Origin: JAHFTY01 sp964584785
Lineage (GTDB): Bacteria > Acidobacteriota > Terriglobia > 20CM-2-55-15
DNA: 64,000 nucleotides
Assembly: GCA_964584785.1 (NCBI GenBank)
Contig: CAZPBY010000005.1
Span: forward strand, 122,533 to 186,532
Direction: 5' to 3'
This document shows positions 33,440 to 41,986 of the stretch, piece after piece. The translations under genes were made by a program, and so were the position numbers. Numbering within the stretch: position 1 is the first letter of the stretch; every line of letters starts with the position of its first letter. The notes under the pieces were generated by a model. That model had not been told where the DNA came from. It did not search any database and saw only the letters and a program-made list of their open reading frames with translations.

Positions 33440-35359
33440 CTATTGCTTCTTTTTGTCGTCGGCGTCGACATATTCGGCATCGATAACATCGCCGTCCTGC
33501 TTCGATCCGCCGGCGCCCGAACCGTTGCTGCTTTGAGGACCGGGGCCGGCTCCAGGCTGAGCGCCACCTTTGTACATCGCTTCGGCAACCTTATGAGACG
33601 CCTGCGTCAGCACCTCGACAGCTCTGTTGATCCGTTCGGCGCCGCCTTCGTCCAGCGCTTTCCGCGTATCGGCAATCGCCGCTTCGACATTCTTGACGTC
33701 GGATTCGGGAAGCTTGCTGCGGTGTTCCTGCAAAAGTTTCTCGGTCTGGTAGACGAGCGAATCGGCTTTATTGCGCGCTTCGATCTCTTCCTTCTTCCGC
33801 TTGTCCTCATCCGCATGAGACTCCGCTTCGCGCACCATCTTCCCGATGTCGTCCTTGGACAATCCGCTGGATGACGTAATCGTGATCTTCTGCTCCTTGC
33901 CCGTTCCCATGTCTTTTGCGGAAACGTTCACGATACCGTTCGCGTCAATGTCGAACGTCACTTCAATCTGCGGAATACCGCGCGGAGCCGGAGGAATACC
34001 GACCAGATGGAACTTGCCCAGTGTCCGGTTGTCGCGCGCCATCGGACGTTCGCCCTGCAGCACGTGGATTTCGACCGACGTTTGACTGTCGGCAGCCGTC
34101 GAGAAGATCTCGCTCTTTCTCGTCGGAATCGTGGTGTTCCGTTCGATGAGTTTCGTAAAGACACCGCCAAGCGTCTCGATTCCGAGCGAGAGGGGCGTCA
34201 CGTCGAGCAGCAACACATCCTTCACTTCTCCACCCAGCACGCCCGCCTGCACGGCAGCACCGACCGCAACGACCTCATCCGGGTTCACGCCCTTGTGCGG
34301 TTCTTTACCAAAGAGATCGCGCACGATCGATTGGACGCGAGGAATTCGGGTGCTTCCGCCGACGAGTACAACTTCGTCGATGTCGCTCGGCTTGACTCCG
34401 GCGTCGCTCAGCGCCTGTTTGCAGGGACCGACCGATCGCTGAAGAATGTCTTCAACCAGAGCCTCGAATCGCGATCGCGTCAGCTTGAGGTTCAAGTGCT
34501 TCGGACCCGACGCATCGGCCGTGATGAACGGCAGCGTGATCTCCGTTTCCTGCACCGACGAAAGCTCGCATTTTCCTTTTTCAGCCGCTTCCTTCAGGCG
34601 CTGCAGCGCCATCTTGTCTTTTGAAAGATCAATTCCCTGGTCTTTCTTGAACTCTTCGATGATCCAGTCGATGATCCGCTGGTCGATGTTGTCTCCGCCC
34701 AGGTGCGTGTCGCCGTTCGTCGCTTTGACTTCGACAACGCCTTCGCCGACTTCGAGAATGGAGATATCAAATGTGCCGCCGCCGAAATCGTAGACGGCGA
34801 TGACTTCATCCTTCTTCTTATCGAGCCCATACGCCAGAGCAGCGGCAGTCGGCTCGTTGATAATGCGCAGAACTTCGAGTCCTGCAATGCGGCCCGCATC
34901 CTTCGTCGCCTGCCGCTGAGAATCGTTGAAATATGCGGGAACCGTGATCACCGCTTTGTCGACCTTCTGGCCGAGATAGTCTTCCGCGGCGGTCTTCAGC
35001 TTTTGAAGAATCATCGCGGAGATCTCGGGCGGAGAATGTTCCTTGCCGCTGATATCGATCCTGACGTCGTCGTTGGTCGAGCGGATCACCTTGTAGGGAA
35101 CCATCTTCATCTCTTCGTTGACTTCACCGAATCGACGCCCCATGAACCGCTTGATCGAGTACACCGTGTTCTCTGCGTTTGTAACGGCCTGGCGCTTGGC
35201 CACTTGACCGACGAGACGCTCCGAACTCTTGGTAAATGCCACAACCGATGGGGTGGTGCGTCCCCCTTCCTGGTTGGCGATGACGACCGGCTCCCCACCT
35301 TCCATCACCGCAACTACGGAGTTTGTGGTTCCCAGGTCGATCCCAATAATCTTGCTCAT
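33440..35359 (-). CDS. dnaK: Chaperone DnaK (Hsp70)
   Basis: A 639-residue Hsp70. The ATG at 35359 follows AGGAGGAG and gives the standard MSKIIGIDLGTTNS; a longer frame from 35395 adds 12 non-native residues. ATPase motifs are GIDLGTTNSVVAVMEGGEP, AVITVPAYFNDSQRQATKDA and VYDFGGGTFDISILE, and the substrate domain starts at VLLLDVTPLSLGIETLGG. The C-terminal lid ends with Asp/Glu-rich DVIDAEYVDADDKKKQ. It folds and refolds proteins with DnaJ and GrpE. It is the first gene of a dnaK-dnaJ-hspR-sigma operon; grpE is not in the window. Confidence 0.98.
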   Translation of the reverse strand: MSKIIGIDLGTTNSVVAVMEGGEPVVIANQEGGRTTPSVVAFTKSSERLVGQVAKRQAVTNAENTVYSIKRFMGRRFGEVNEEMKMVPYKVIRSTNDDVRIDISGKEHSPPEISAMILQKLKTAAEDYLGQKVDKAVITVPAYFNDSQRQATKDAGRIAGLEVLRIINEPTAAALAYGLDKKKDEVIAVYDFGGGTFDISILEVGEGVVEVKATNGDTHLGGDNIDQRIIDWIIEEFKKDQGIDLSKDKMALQRLKEAAEKGKCELSSVQETEITLPFITADASGPKHLNLKLTRSRFEALVEDILQRSVGPCKQALSDAGVKPSDIDEVVLVGGSTRIPRVQSIVRDLFGKEPHKGVNPDEVVAVGAAVQAGVLGGEVKDVLLLDVTPLSLGIETLGGVFTKLIERNTTIPTRKSEIFSTAADSQTSVEIHVLQGERPMARDNRTLGKFHLVGIPPAPRGIPQIEVTFDIDANGIVNVSAKDMGTGKEQKITITSSSGLSKDDIGKMVREAESHADEDKRKKEEIEARNKADSLVYQTEKLLQEHRSKLPESDVKNVEAAIADTRKALDEGGAERINRAVEVLTQASHKVAEAMYKGGAQPGAGPGPQSSNGSGAGGSKQDGDVIDAEYVDADDKKKQ

Positions 35360-35413
35360 TTTTAAACTCCTCCTGCTGCCTTCAGACCCACTCAATAATG
35401 TATGACGAACCGT

Positions 35414-35442
35414 AGTATAGGATCTGAGTGGTTCGTTGTCAA
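35414..35442 (-). promoter_or_regulatory. Sigma-70-type promoter of the dnaK operon
   Basis: On the minus strand TTGACA (35437-35442) precedes TATACT (35414-35419) with exactly 17 bases between. CCACTCA within the spacer and TGAGTGG about 30 bases further downstream form an outward-facing inverted repeat around the -10 box and might be HspR half-sites, but they do not match the HAIR arrangement. Confidence 0.85.
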
Positions 35443-35482
35443 TATGCCCTTATAGAAATCGTATCAGATTCTGCCGAGGCGC

Positions 35483-35510
35483 AAAAAAGCCCGTCGCAAC
35501 GGCGACGGGC
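35483..35510 (-). terminator. Factor-independent terminator of the lytic transglycosylase gene
   Basis: GCCCGTCGC (35489-35497) and GCGACGGGC (35502-35510) pair around a four-base loop. On the minus strand the stem is followed by TTTTTT, so it terminates transcription from the transglycosylase gene before the dnaK promoter region. Confidence 0.85.
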
Positions 35511-35528
35511 TTAACGGAAGACCGAACT

Positions 35529-36227
35529 CTAATTTGTTGAAGAAGCAGTGTTTGCAGAATCCGGCTGGTAGATATGCTTGACCTTTTGCATGTAATCGTC
35601 GGCGTTTTGCTGGGATTCGGTGCTCGTCCAACCTTTGTAGCGCATGATCCCTGTCCACAACCCGTACTCGGAAATGTATTCCTTTAGGATGCGGACGCCT
35701 AACTCGACGTTATCTTCGACCCGAAACAGGTTCAGGTTCTCTCGATCCACCGTCGCGCTCCAGGTCGGCAGGTGAATCTGCATTAGTCCCACCGAATCCT
35801 TATCCGATATCGCAAACGGGTTCGCGCTGCTCTCTACAATAATGATAGCTGCGATGAGCTTGGGATCGACGTTGTAGTTTCTGGCCGTGTGGACGATGGC
35901 CGTGGCGATCCGGGTTCGCTGACGGACCTGGACGCCGTAATTCCCCAGGAACTGTTCGATGGTCCGAACCGCGGGATCAATGGCAGGAAGGATAGACGCC
36001 TGTGCTAAAGGCACTTCGATCCTCTGCGCGGCAACGTTGAAGTCCGGTAGGACCACGCCCGTCGCCACAGGAAAAGCGAATATGAACGACGACAATATCG
36101 CCGTAAAAATCAATACTTTAACTGATCTCAAGATTAACTCGCCGCAGACCAGGCAGTGAAGGATAAACCTCTTGTTCCAGCCCACCCTTATGCCCCGGCA
36201 CCGACTGCAAAAAGCAATTGGTTCCAT
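35529..36227 (-). CDS. Membrane-anchored lytic transglycosylase (SLT domain)
   Basis: A 232-residue protein. The N-terminus carries two CxxC pairs (FCSRCRGIRV and LHCLVCGELI), an unusual feature for a secreted enzyme, followed by one transmembrane segment (VLIFTAILSSFIFAFPVATG). The SLT lysozyme-like domain shows the catalytic Glu in AAIIIVESSANPFAIS, then DSVGLMQIHLPTW and YLKEY-type region VRILKEYISEYGLWTG. It cleaves the glycan strands of peptidoglycan to anhydro-muropeptides. The CxxC pairs would lie on the cytoplasmic side and could bind zinc. It is monocistronic, with its own terminator. Confidence 0.87.
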   Translation of the reverse strand: MEPIAFCSRCRGIRVGWNKRFILHCLVCGELILRSVKVLIFTAILSSFIFAFPVATGVVLPDFNVAAQRIEVPLAQASILPAIDPAVRTIEQFLGNYGVQVRQRTRIATAIVHTARNYNVDPKLIAAIIIVESSANPFAISDKDSVGLMQIHLPTWSATVDRENLNLFRVEDNVELGVRILKEYISEYGLWTGIMRYKGWTSTESQQNADDYMQKVKHIYQPDSANTASSTN

Positions 36228-36484
36228 GCAATCTCCTTATTGGGGGTCGTCGCCGGGTTTCGGAGGATATGAGCGAACCCGCCGACGGTGAAATCCTTTT
36301 CGAAAGGCCGTACTCGAAAAGCATACCGAGGAGGCAACTTTTTGCAAATAGAAGAGTGCCAGAGTGGCAGAGGCGGAAGAATTGTGTTGAGCTGGAGTGA
36401 GCTGTGAAGTATGCTGGCTCGTTTGCCCATAGCGTAAAAGTGCTCGCTGTCCCACTGGCGTCAACAAGTTAGGAAACCTGACCC

Positions 36485-36844
36485 ATGGAAAACCTGTTCG
36501 ACCGGGGAATATTTTTTTTTAACGAGGGCCGCTATTTTGAGGCTCACGAAGCCTGGGAGGACATGTGGAGGGAGCAGCAGGACGACCGCCGTCTTTTTGT
36601 TCAGGGTCTCGTTCAGGCGGCTGTCGGACTCCATCATCTGTCGCGGCGGAACCTCACGGGCGCCTTGGCGCAGCTCCGGAAATCGATTGAGAAACTCGAT
36701 CGATATCCCGCGGACGAGTTCGGAATAGACGTTGCCGGTTTCCGCGAGCAACTCCGGCAAGTCCTCGATGGGCCGGAAGTTGCAGACTTAAAGCACGTCC
36801 GGATCATCCGATTGCAAACAAAGCCGGTTGTGGTAGAGTCGTAA
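36485..36844 (+). CDS. DUF309 family protein
   Basis: A 119-residue helical protein with the DUF309 signature FNEGRYFEAHEAWEDMW and GLVQAAVGLHHLSRRNLTGA. The His/Glu-rich HEAWE could bind metal. The family is widespread and uncharacterised. Its 3' end may contain the promoter of the downstream tRNA-Ser (TTGCAA, 16 bases, TAGAGT at 36812-36839). The 257 bases before it contain no recognised gene. Confidence 0.85.
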   Translation: MENLFDRGIFFFNEGRYFEAHEAWEDMWREQQDDRRLFVQGLVQAAVGLHHLSRRNLTGALAQLRKSIEKLDRYPADEFGIDVAGFREQLRQVLDGPEVADLKHVRIIRLQTKPVVVES

Positions 36845-36871
36845 GCTGTTCAGAGGTCGATCGCTTTTTCC

Positions 36872-36958
36872 GGAGAGATGTCCGAGTGGTTTAAGGAGCA
36901 CGCTTGGAAAGCGTGTGTGGGGGTAACTCCACCGTGGGTTCGAATCCCACTCTCTCCG
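36872..36958 (+). tRNA. tRNA-Ser (GGA)
   Basis: An 87-base class II tRNA. Acceptor arms GGAGAGA (36872-36878) and TCTCTCC (36951-36957) pair, followed by discriminator G. The anticodon stem CACGC/GCGTG encloses the loop TTGGAAA with anticodon GGA (36906-36908). A long variable arm (GTGTGGGGGTAACTCCACC) and the T loop GTTCGAATC are present. The CCA end is not encoded. It reads UCC and UCU serine codons. Confidence 0.97.
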
Positions 36959-36969
36959 TTTATCAGGTT

Positions 36970-37060
36970 TAGGGGGCTGTGCAATCGGAGCCTGCAAACC
37001 CCGCCAGGTCCGGAAGGAAGCAACGGTAGCGGGTCACCCGATGTGACACAGTTACCCCTG
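36970..37060 (+). ncRNA. ffs: Signal recognition particle RNA, small bacterial type (4.5S)
   Basis: The conserved Ffh-binding domain IV is present: GCCAGGTCCGGAAGGAAGCA followed by ACGGTAGC. The ends pair as AGGGG...CTGTG with CACAG...CCCCT, giving the single long hairpin of the short SRP RNA. It binds Ffh to target membrane proteins. It lies 11 bases past tRNA-Ser and 29 before dnaX, the order found in many bacteria. Ends are approximate. Confidence 0.93.
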
Positions 37061-37088
37061 AGCCTGGCCCAATCCCCGCTAAAAACTC

Positions 37089-38717
37089 ATGAAATATCAG
37101 GTCATTGCCCGAAAATTCCGGCCGCAGGTGTTTGAAGACGTTGTTGGCCAGAAGCCGATCGTCCAAACGCTTCAGAACGCGATTCAGATGGGTCGCATCG
37201 GACACGCATACCTCTTTTCCGGCCCGCGCGGCGTGGGGAAGACGACGACGGCACGATTGCTCGCGAAGGGTCTCAACTGCGTGCAGGGTCCGACGATCAC
37301 GCCTTGCAATCAATGTCCTTCGTGTCTCGAGATTGCCGCCGGGCAGAGTCTGGACGTGCTCGAAATCGACGCCGCCTCCAACACGGGCGTGGACAACATC
37401 CGCGAGTTGCGCGAAAACGCCCGGTACGCGCCCTCTCGCGACCGATTCAAGATCTTCATTATTGATGAAGTGCACATGCTTTCCATGTCCGCCTTCAATG
37501 CCCTGCTGAAAATCCTCGAGGAACCGCCCTCGCATGTTGCTTTCATTATGGCAACGACCGAGCGTCACAAGTTGCCGGCAACGATCCTTTCGCGATGCCA
37601 GCAGTTCGTTTTTCGTTCAATCTCGGCGCCCGAAATCCAGGCCCACCTTCGACAGATTGCCAATACGGAAGGCGTTCAAATTGACGATCGGTCACTCGGA
37701 TACGTCGTACGTGCCTCGGAAGGCAGCATGCGCGACGCCCAATCGCTGCTCGACCAGATCATTTCGTTTAGCGGTCAGCAGGTCATCGGCGAGGACGTGC
37801 GCGACGTGCTCGGGTTTATTCCCAGCGAGATTCTGGATCAAACCGTCGATGCTCTTGCTGCTCAGAATTCGAAATCCCTGCTCAGCCTCGTCGAACTCGT
37901 GGTCGATCAGGGTTTGAACATTCAGCAATACCTTCGGGAATTCATCAGCCGCGTCCGCGATCTGCTCCTGATGCGGCTCGACCTGGACGCAAAGGTCCTT
38001 GGAACCGCCGAGGAAAAGGCGATGCTGAAAAAACAATCGAGCGACTTTTCCGAACAGGACCTGATTCGTTTCTTTGACACGCTGCTCCGGCTTGAAGCCG
38101 ACCTTCGCACGACGACACAACCTCGGTTTCATCTCGAAGTCGGATTCATCAAGCTCGCGAAGATGGGTCACCTTCGGGACATCGAAGACGTCCTGGCCGA
38201 TCTCCGGCAGGGCGCCGCGTCATCACCTGCGAAAACTGTCGCCGTACCGATTAAGACTCCAACAGGTTTCACGCCGCCGGATGTTCCAAAGGCGACGATG
38301 AAATCCACTGCATCTGCCGTCGCGCCCGCGCCGGTGGCGGCTCCCGCAGGATTCCGCGAAAACTTCATGCGCCGCGTGGACGACCGGTCTGCGACCACTT
38401 CGATTTATCTGCAGAAAGCAGAACGTATCGAACACAACGGAGACACGATCCAGATCGTCATACCCACCGTCTATCTCGCCGGACTCGACACGAAGGAACA
38501 TCGGAGTGTCATGGAGGCCGCCGCGTCGGACATCGTTGGTAAAGCAGTTTCTGTCTCTCTTATAATGAAAGAACAACCGTCCGCCGGACGCCGAGAGCCT
38601 GAATCCACCACAATTGCTACCGATTCAGCCAGGGATGAACCTCTCGTCAAACGGTTCCTGGAAGTGTTCCGCGGAGACCTGGCGCAGGTGAAACCCGTGA
38701 AAGGGGAATCGTCATGA
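37089..38717 (+). CDS. dnaX: DNA polymerase III subunits gamma/tau
   Basis: A 542-residue clamp-loader subunit, beginning MKYQVIARKFRPQVFEDVVG. The AAA+ module has Walker A SGPRGVGKTTTARLLAKG, the zinc module CVQGPTITPCNQCPSC, the DEVH box IIDEVHMLS, and sensor-1 TTERHKLPATILSRCQ. The C-terminal part after residue 370 is Ala/Pro rich and contains a domain-V-like portion, so a tau-length product is made; I see no obvious programmed frameshift, but an A6 run occurs at 38027-38032. It loads the beta clamp. ATGA overlap with ybaB shows co-translation. Confidence 0.97.
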   Translation: MKYQVIARKFRPQVFEDVVGQKPIVQTLQNAIQMGRIGHAYLFSGPRGVGKTTTARLLAKGLNCVQGPTITPCNQCPSCLEIAAGQSLDVLEIDAASNTGVDNIRELRENARYAPSRDRFKIFIIDEVHMLSMSAFNALLKILEEPPSHVAFIMATTERHKLPATILSRCQQFVFRSISAPEIQAHLRQIANTEGVQIDDRSLGYVVRASEGSMRDAQSLLDQIISFSGQQVIGEDVRDVLGFIPSEILDQTVDALAAQNSKSLLSLVELVVDQGLNIQQYLREFISRVRDLLLMRLDLDAKVLGTAEEKAMLKKQSSDFSEQDLIRFFDTLLRLEADLRTTTQPRFHLEVGFIKLAKMGHLRDIEDVLADLRQGAASSPAKTVAVPIKTPTGFTPPDVPKATMKSTASAVAPAPVAAPAGFRENFMRRVDDRSATTSIYLQKAERIEHNGDTIQIVIPTVYLAGLDTKEHRSVMEAAASDIVGKAVSVSLIMKEQPSAGRREPESTTIATDSARDEPLVKRFLEVFRGDLAQVKPVKGESS

Positions 38718-39013
38718 ATATGCAGCAACTAATGAAGCAGGCTCAGAAGATGCAGGAGCAGATGCAGAAAAACATGGAGTCCACTATCGTCGAGGCGAGC
38801 GCCGGCGGCGGGATGGTTTCCGTCAAAATGAACGGCAACAAACAGCTTCTCTCGATTCAAATCGATCAGGAGGTGTTTGGTGGCGGCGACAGGGAAATGC
38901 TGCAGGATCTCGTCGTCGCCGCCGTCAATGAGGGAATTCGCAAAATCGACGAGACGCTTGGCGCTCAGTTGAGCAACATGACGGGTGGTTTAAAAATTCC
39001 GGGCCTGTTCTGA
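38714..39013 (+). CDS. ybaB: YbaB/EbfC family nucleoid-associated protein
   Basis: A 99-residue protein with MNMQQLMKQAQKMQEQMQKN, a Gly-rich turn (VEASAGGGMVSVKMNGN) and the C-terminal NEGIRKIDETLGAQLSNMTG, the standard YbaB/EbfC layout. It binds DNA as a dimer and is thought to help recombination repair with RecR. Starts inside the dnaX stop codon and overlaps the recR start by one base (TGATG). Confidence 0.95.
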   Translation: MNMQQLMKQAQKMQEQMQKNMESTIVEASAGGGMVSVKMNGNKQLLSIQIDQEVFGGGDREMLQDLVVAAVNEGIRKIDETLGAQLSNMTGGLKIPGLF

Positions 39014-39612
39014 TGCCGGATATCGCAGAGCCCGTTAACCGGCTGATCGAACAATTCAAAAAACTCCCCGGCATCGGAACAAAATCGGCGCAGCGGCTGG
39101 CGTTTTTCGTATTGAAGATGGATGCGTCCTCGGCAGGCGAAATCGCCGAAGCGATTCTGGAAGTGAAGCGCAGCATACGCCGCTGTTCCGTCTGCAACAA
39201 CCTCACCGACGTCGATCCCTGCGCGTTTTGCACACATCCCTCACGATCCGACCGCGTCCTCTGCATCGTCGAAGAATCGAACAATATTCTGCCAGTTGAA
39301 AAGACTCACGAGTTCAACGGGCGTTACCACGTTCTGATGGGATCGATCTCACCGCTGAAAGGCGTCAGTCCGGATCAACTGGGAATTCCCTCTCTTCTAC
39401 AGCGACTGCAGTCTGGAACAGTTGAAGAAGTGATCGTCGCGACAAATCCAAACGTCGAAGGCGAAACAACCGCGCTTTACCTGTCGCGATTGATTAAACC
39501 GCTCGGCATTCGTGTGACCCGGCTGGCGCTTGGACTCCCCGTTGGCGGCGATCTCGAATATGCCGACGAGGTCACCATGGCGAAAGCTCTCGAAGGACGC
39601 CGCGAATTGTAG
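39013..39612 (+). CDS. recR: Recombination protein RecR
   Basis: A 199-residue RecR. An HhH motif (LPGIGTKSAQRLAFFVL) is followed by the C4 zinc finger CSVCNNLTDVDPCAFC and the Toprim domain with LCIVEESNNILPVEKTHEF and HVLMGSISPLKGVSPDQL. It forms a ring clamp with RecO and RecF to load RecA at gaps. The last gene of the dnaX-ybaB-recR operon; a convergent unknown gene ends 29 bases later. Confidence 0.97.
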   Translation: MPDIAEPVNRLIEQFKKLPGIGTKSAQRLAFFVLKMDASSAGEIAEAILEVKRSIRRCSVCNNLTDVDPCAFCTHPSRSDRVLCIVEESNNILPVEKTHEFNGRYHVLMGSISPLKGVSPDQLGIPSLLQRLQSGTVEEVIVATNPNVEGETTALYLSRLIKPLGIRVTRLALGLPVGGDLEYADEVTMAKALEGRREL

Positions 39613-39641
39613 GCTGCGGGGGCAGGGTTGCGGAGGCAGGG

Positions 39642-40787
39642 CTATTTCGACATCGATAGGACGTCGTAATAAGACTGGATCCGTCCCGACTTCACGGCGG
39701 CGAGAGTTTCCTGCATCGATGATGTGACATTCGGAGCCCGCATACCGCCGCGGCCAAATCCTCCGAATCCTCCGCGGCCACCTCCGCCGATCGAGCGGAT
39801 GAACCTGCTCGTCGCATCGATCGGGAGCATCGATGCGCTGTTGTAGAAGTTCTTCCAGCCGCCGTTCGGATTGCCGTTTCCCTGAAATAAGTACTGTTCG
39901 ACATTCGACAAATAGAAGGCCGACACGATTGCCGAATGATCCCTGGCGTACTTGCCGACCGCCCGTATGGCTTTAGGTCCACCGAAATCGCCTGTGAGCG
40001 GAACGATCAGGTTCTTTTGCTCGAGTTCACGGACGAACCGGTAGTTGTCCTCTGTCGCGAGATAGCTCCGGGCAATACCTGCCAGGTCTGTGGCCGTCAT
40101 GAGATCGGCATAATTCGGCATGCCTCCTCGCCCGAATCCACGGCCGGAGCCGGAGCTGTAATTGATTTCCGGTCCAAAGTCGCGGAACACCGTATAGACG
40201 TGTTCGATGCTTCGCAAATCCTCTTCGGTCAGCCCGAACTTGTGCTTCTTCAGCAGAAGGTCTTTGATTTCCTGAAGGCTCCTGGTGAACAACGCGGGAT
40301 CGGCGGGGGCGGCGATAAAAGCGTTGAAAACTTCATCGGCCGTGGATTTGTCAGTCAACCCGTCCGGCCGCTTCCGCGAGAAGATGCGCGCGACGAAATC
40401 CGCCCGATTATCGGACATCTCGAAAGCCGCTTTGTAAAGCATATGTTCGAGCATATTCTGATGACGAATATCGATGACGAACGCGAGTTTCGGCTGGATC
40501 GCCGCAATGTAGGTGAAATTCTGCTCGGGGCCAACTCCCACATAAATTCCGCCCGGCTTGACTGTTTCTTTTAAAGCCGGAATGACCGCCTGAAAACCGG
40601 TCTCGTTCGAAAGGAAATTTTCGGACTGAAATTCACCGCCCGGTTCCGAAGACGTCTCGATGAGCTTCCAAAACGCGTCGTCGGCAATTTGTCCGGGAAG
40701 GGTGTCGGCGGCACGGAAAAGAGAGACGGAAAGCAGTGAGATCGTGACAACAACGGCCAGTAGCCAGTACAGTTTCAGTCTTGGCAT
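39642..40787 (-). CDS. Exported protein of unknown function (LIC_10091-like)
   Basis: A 381-residue protein from the ATG at 40787 (a GTG at 40802 is in frame). It begins with a signal anchor (LYWLLAVVVTISLLSVSL). The central GIYVGVGPEQNFTYIAA and PKLAFVIDIRHQNMLEHMLY resemble what I remember of the LIC_10091 family, whose fold is methyltransferase-like; this is from memory. Two Gly/Arg/Phe-rich low-complexity inserts occur (SGSGRGFGRGGMPN and GGGGRGGFGGFGRGGM). No known catalytic motif is evident. It is convergent with recR. Confidence 0.65.
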   Translation of the reverse strand: MPRLKLYWLLAVVVTISLLSVSLFRAADTLPGQIADDAFWKLIETSSEPGGEFQSENFLSNETGFQAVIPALKETVKPGGIYVGVGPEQNFTYIAAIQPKLAFVIDIRHQNMLEHMLYKAAFEMSDNRADFVARIFSRKRPDGLTDKSTADEVFNAFIAAPADPALFTRSLQEIKDLLLKKHKFGLTEEDLRSIEHVYTVFRDFGPEINYSSGSGRGFGRGGMPNYADLMTATDLAGIARSYLATEDNYRFVRELEQKNLIVPLTGDFGGPKAIRAVGKYARDHSAIVSAFYLSNVEQYLFQGNGNPNGGWKNFYNSASMLPIDATSRFIRSIGGGGRGGFGGFGRGGMRAPNVTSSMQETLAAVKSGRIQSYYDVLSMSK

Positions 40788-40802
40788 GTTCCAAATCCCC
40801 AC

Positions 40803-41361
40803 GCCATTGTACTCAATAGTCGACGCTTCTTTGAAAACCAGAAACGCGGCGGCGCAGACTTTCGCAGCGACAGCGACGGTTGCCGGCGAAGCCGCTTTGG
40901 TTCCCTCCGGGACATCGAACCTTCACAACGCCTCGAAGATGACAGAGTCTGCCCCACCGATTGTTTTTTGTGTCGGAAAGAAAATCTTCTCGGGCTCGAC
41001 GCTGATTGAATCCGTGACCATAAAGATCTCTTCGGCGGCGTTGTCTGTTTCCTAAATCGGATATGACCGTAAACCGTTGATATGACAAGTCGCGTTGGCC
41101 TTCATTTTAAGTCTTTTCAGACGCAAAGTAAGTCGTCGGCGGGTCGATAATAGTTGGCGGCGGCGTAAAAAGATTTGCCGGCGACTCGTTGAGCGTCGTT
41201 TCGCCGGCGAAGAAGATGACATCCGTGTGAGACTCGACAGACGCCGTTATATTGAAAGTTGTCGCTCAACCATCGAAGCCTTTTTCCGTCGCTTCGAAGA
41301 TGGACTCGACGTCGTTGACGATCGTCCACGTTCACCGAATTTATTGAAGACCAGCAAGACT
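40803..41361. other. Decayed or non-coding stretch
   Basis: No frame on either strand gives a recognisable intact protein. On the minus strand two stop-poor stretches in different frames are separated by stops and frame changes, with segments such as EPEKIFFPTQKTIGGADSV and TDVIFFAGETTLNESPANLF, which look protein-like in composition. I could not identify a parent family. The region joins a recognisable VOC remnant on its right, so gene decay is the likely explanation. Confidence 0.45.
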
Positions 41362-41604
41362 CTAGCGCGCGAAGGAGCGATCTTGTTGCCGATCTGCAGA
41401 TCCCATCCCATCGCGTCGGGTAGATGGAAGCTCTCCAGCGTGCCGGTCATGTCCGGCCGGGGCTCCCTTAACCTTATCCGTGTCCCATGGCTCGATGCCC
41501 CAGGCAAATCCGTCGAATACGGCCTGGATCTTCGGGCGGGTCACACCAAGCCCTGTCGGGGGAGCCAGGGAGCCGAGTGAAACTCCATTCGTATCTGCCG
41601 CCAC
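41362..41604 (-). pseudogene. Remnant of a VOC-domain protein
   Basis: One minus-strand frame reads KIQAVFDGFAWGIEPWDTDK, matching DNFCWGIEPWDTKKV in the intact VOC protein at 5621-6748. About 15 codons later the match continues in another frame as ESFHLPDAMGWDLQIGNK, equivalent to FSFHVKDPDGFDLQISNGNK. The frame change and the loss of both ends show that it is a broken copy. The opposite strand encodes the start of the TIG-like fragment. Confidence 0.6.
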
Positions 41605-41870
41605 AAATAACGGTCGCTCCCGATCGCGTCAAATCGGGAGAGAGCATGATCCTGACGGGAACCGGCTTCACGCCGAACCGGCAGGCCATATCTCACCTCC
41701 TGCGGCCCGACGGAACGGAGTTCAACCCTCTACGCCTCCGCATCAACGGCACCGGCGAGATCTCCCACCGCATTGACTCCACCATGCTCGAAGCCGGCAC
41801 GTTCGAATTGTGGGTTGAAGATGAAGCCTCAACGACCGTCTCCAACCGCCTCCACTTCACCGTCCTCTGA
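41577..41870 (+). CDS. Small TIG/IPT-like immunoglobulin-fold fragment
   Basis: A 97-residue frame from a GTG preceded by GGGAGCC (an ATG at 41487 is also in frame). VAPDRVKSGESMILTGTGFT and ELWVEDEASTTVSNRLHFTV are the pattern of an IPT/TIG domain, which is usually one repeat in exported proteins. There is no signal peptide, so this is more likely the surviving end of a longer exported protein than a complete gene. It overlaps the VOC remnant on the other strand. Confidence 0.45.
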   Translation: MKLHSYLPPQITVAPDRVKSGESMILTGTGFTPNRQAISHLLRPDGTEFNPLRLRINGTGEISHRIDSTMLEAGTFELWVEDEASTTVSNRLHFTVL

Positions 41871-41986
41871 AATTCTGAAATTCGAGGCCTGCCCGGTTGT
41901 TATCCATTTATTTAGACAAGTAACGACCGGGCAGACCGCGAATTTCCGATAAAATCGCGGCGGCAGAATTCCCCGCGGGAGAATCT

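Noticed and set aside
36878..37135. 85-residue open frame across tRNA-Ser, SRP RNA and the start of dnaX
   Set aside because: It is a translation of structural RNAs; both RNAs are unmistakable from their pairing and conserved loops.
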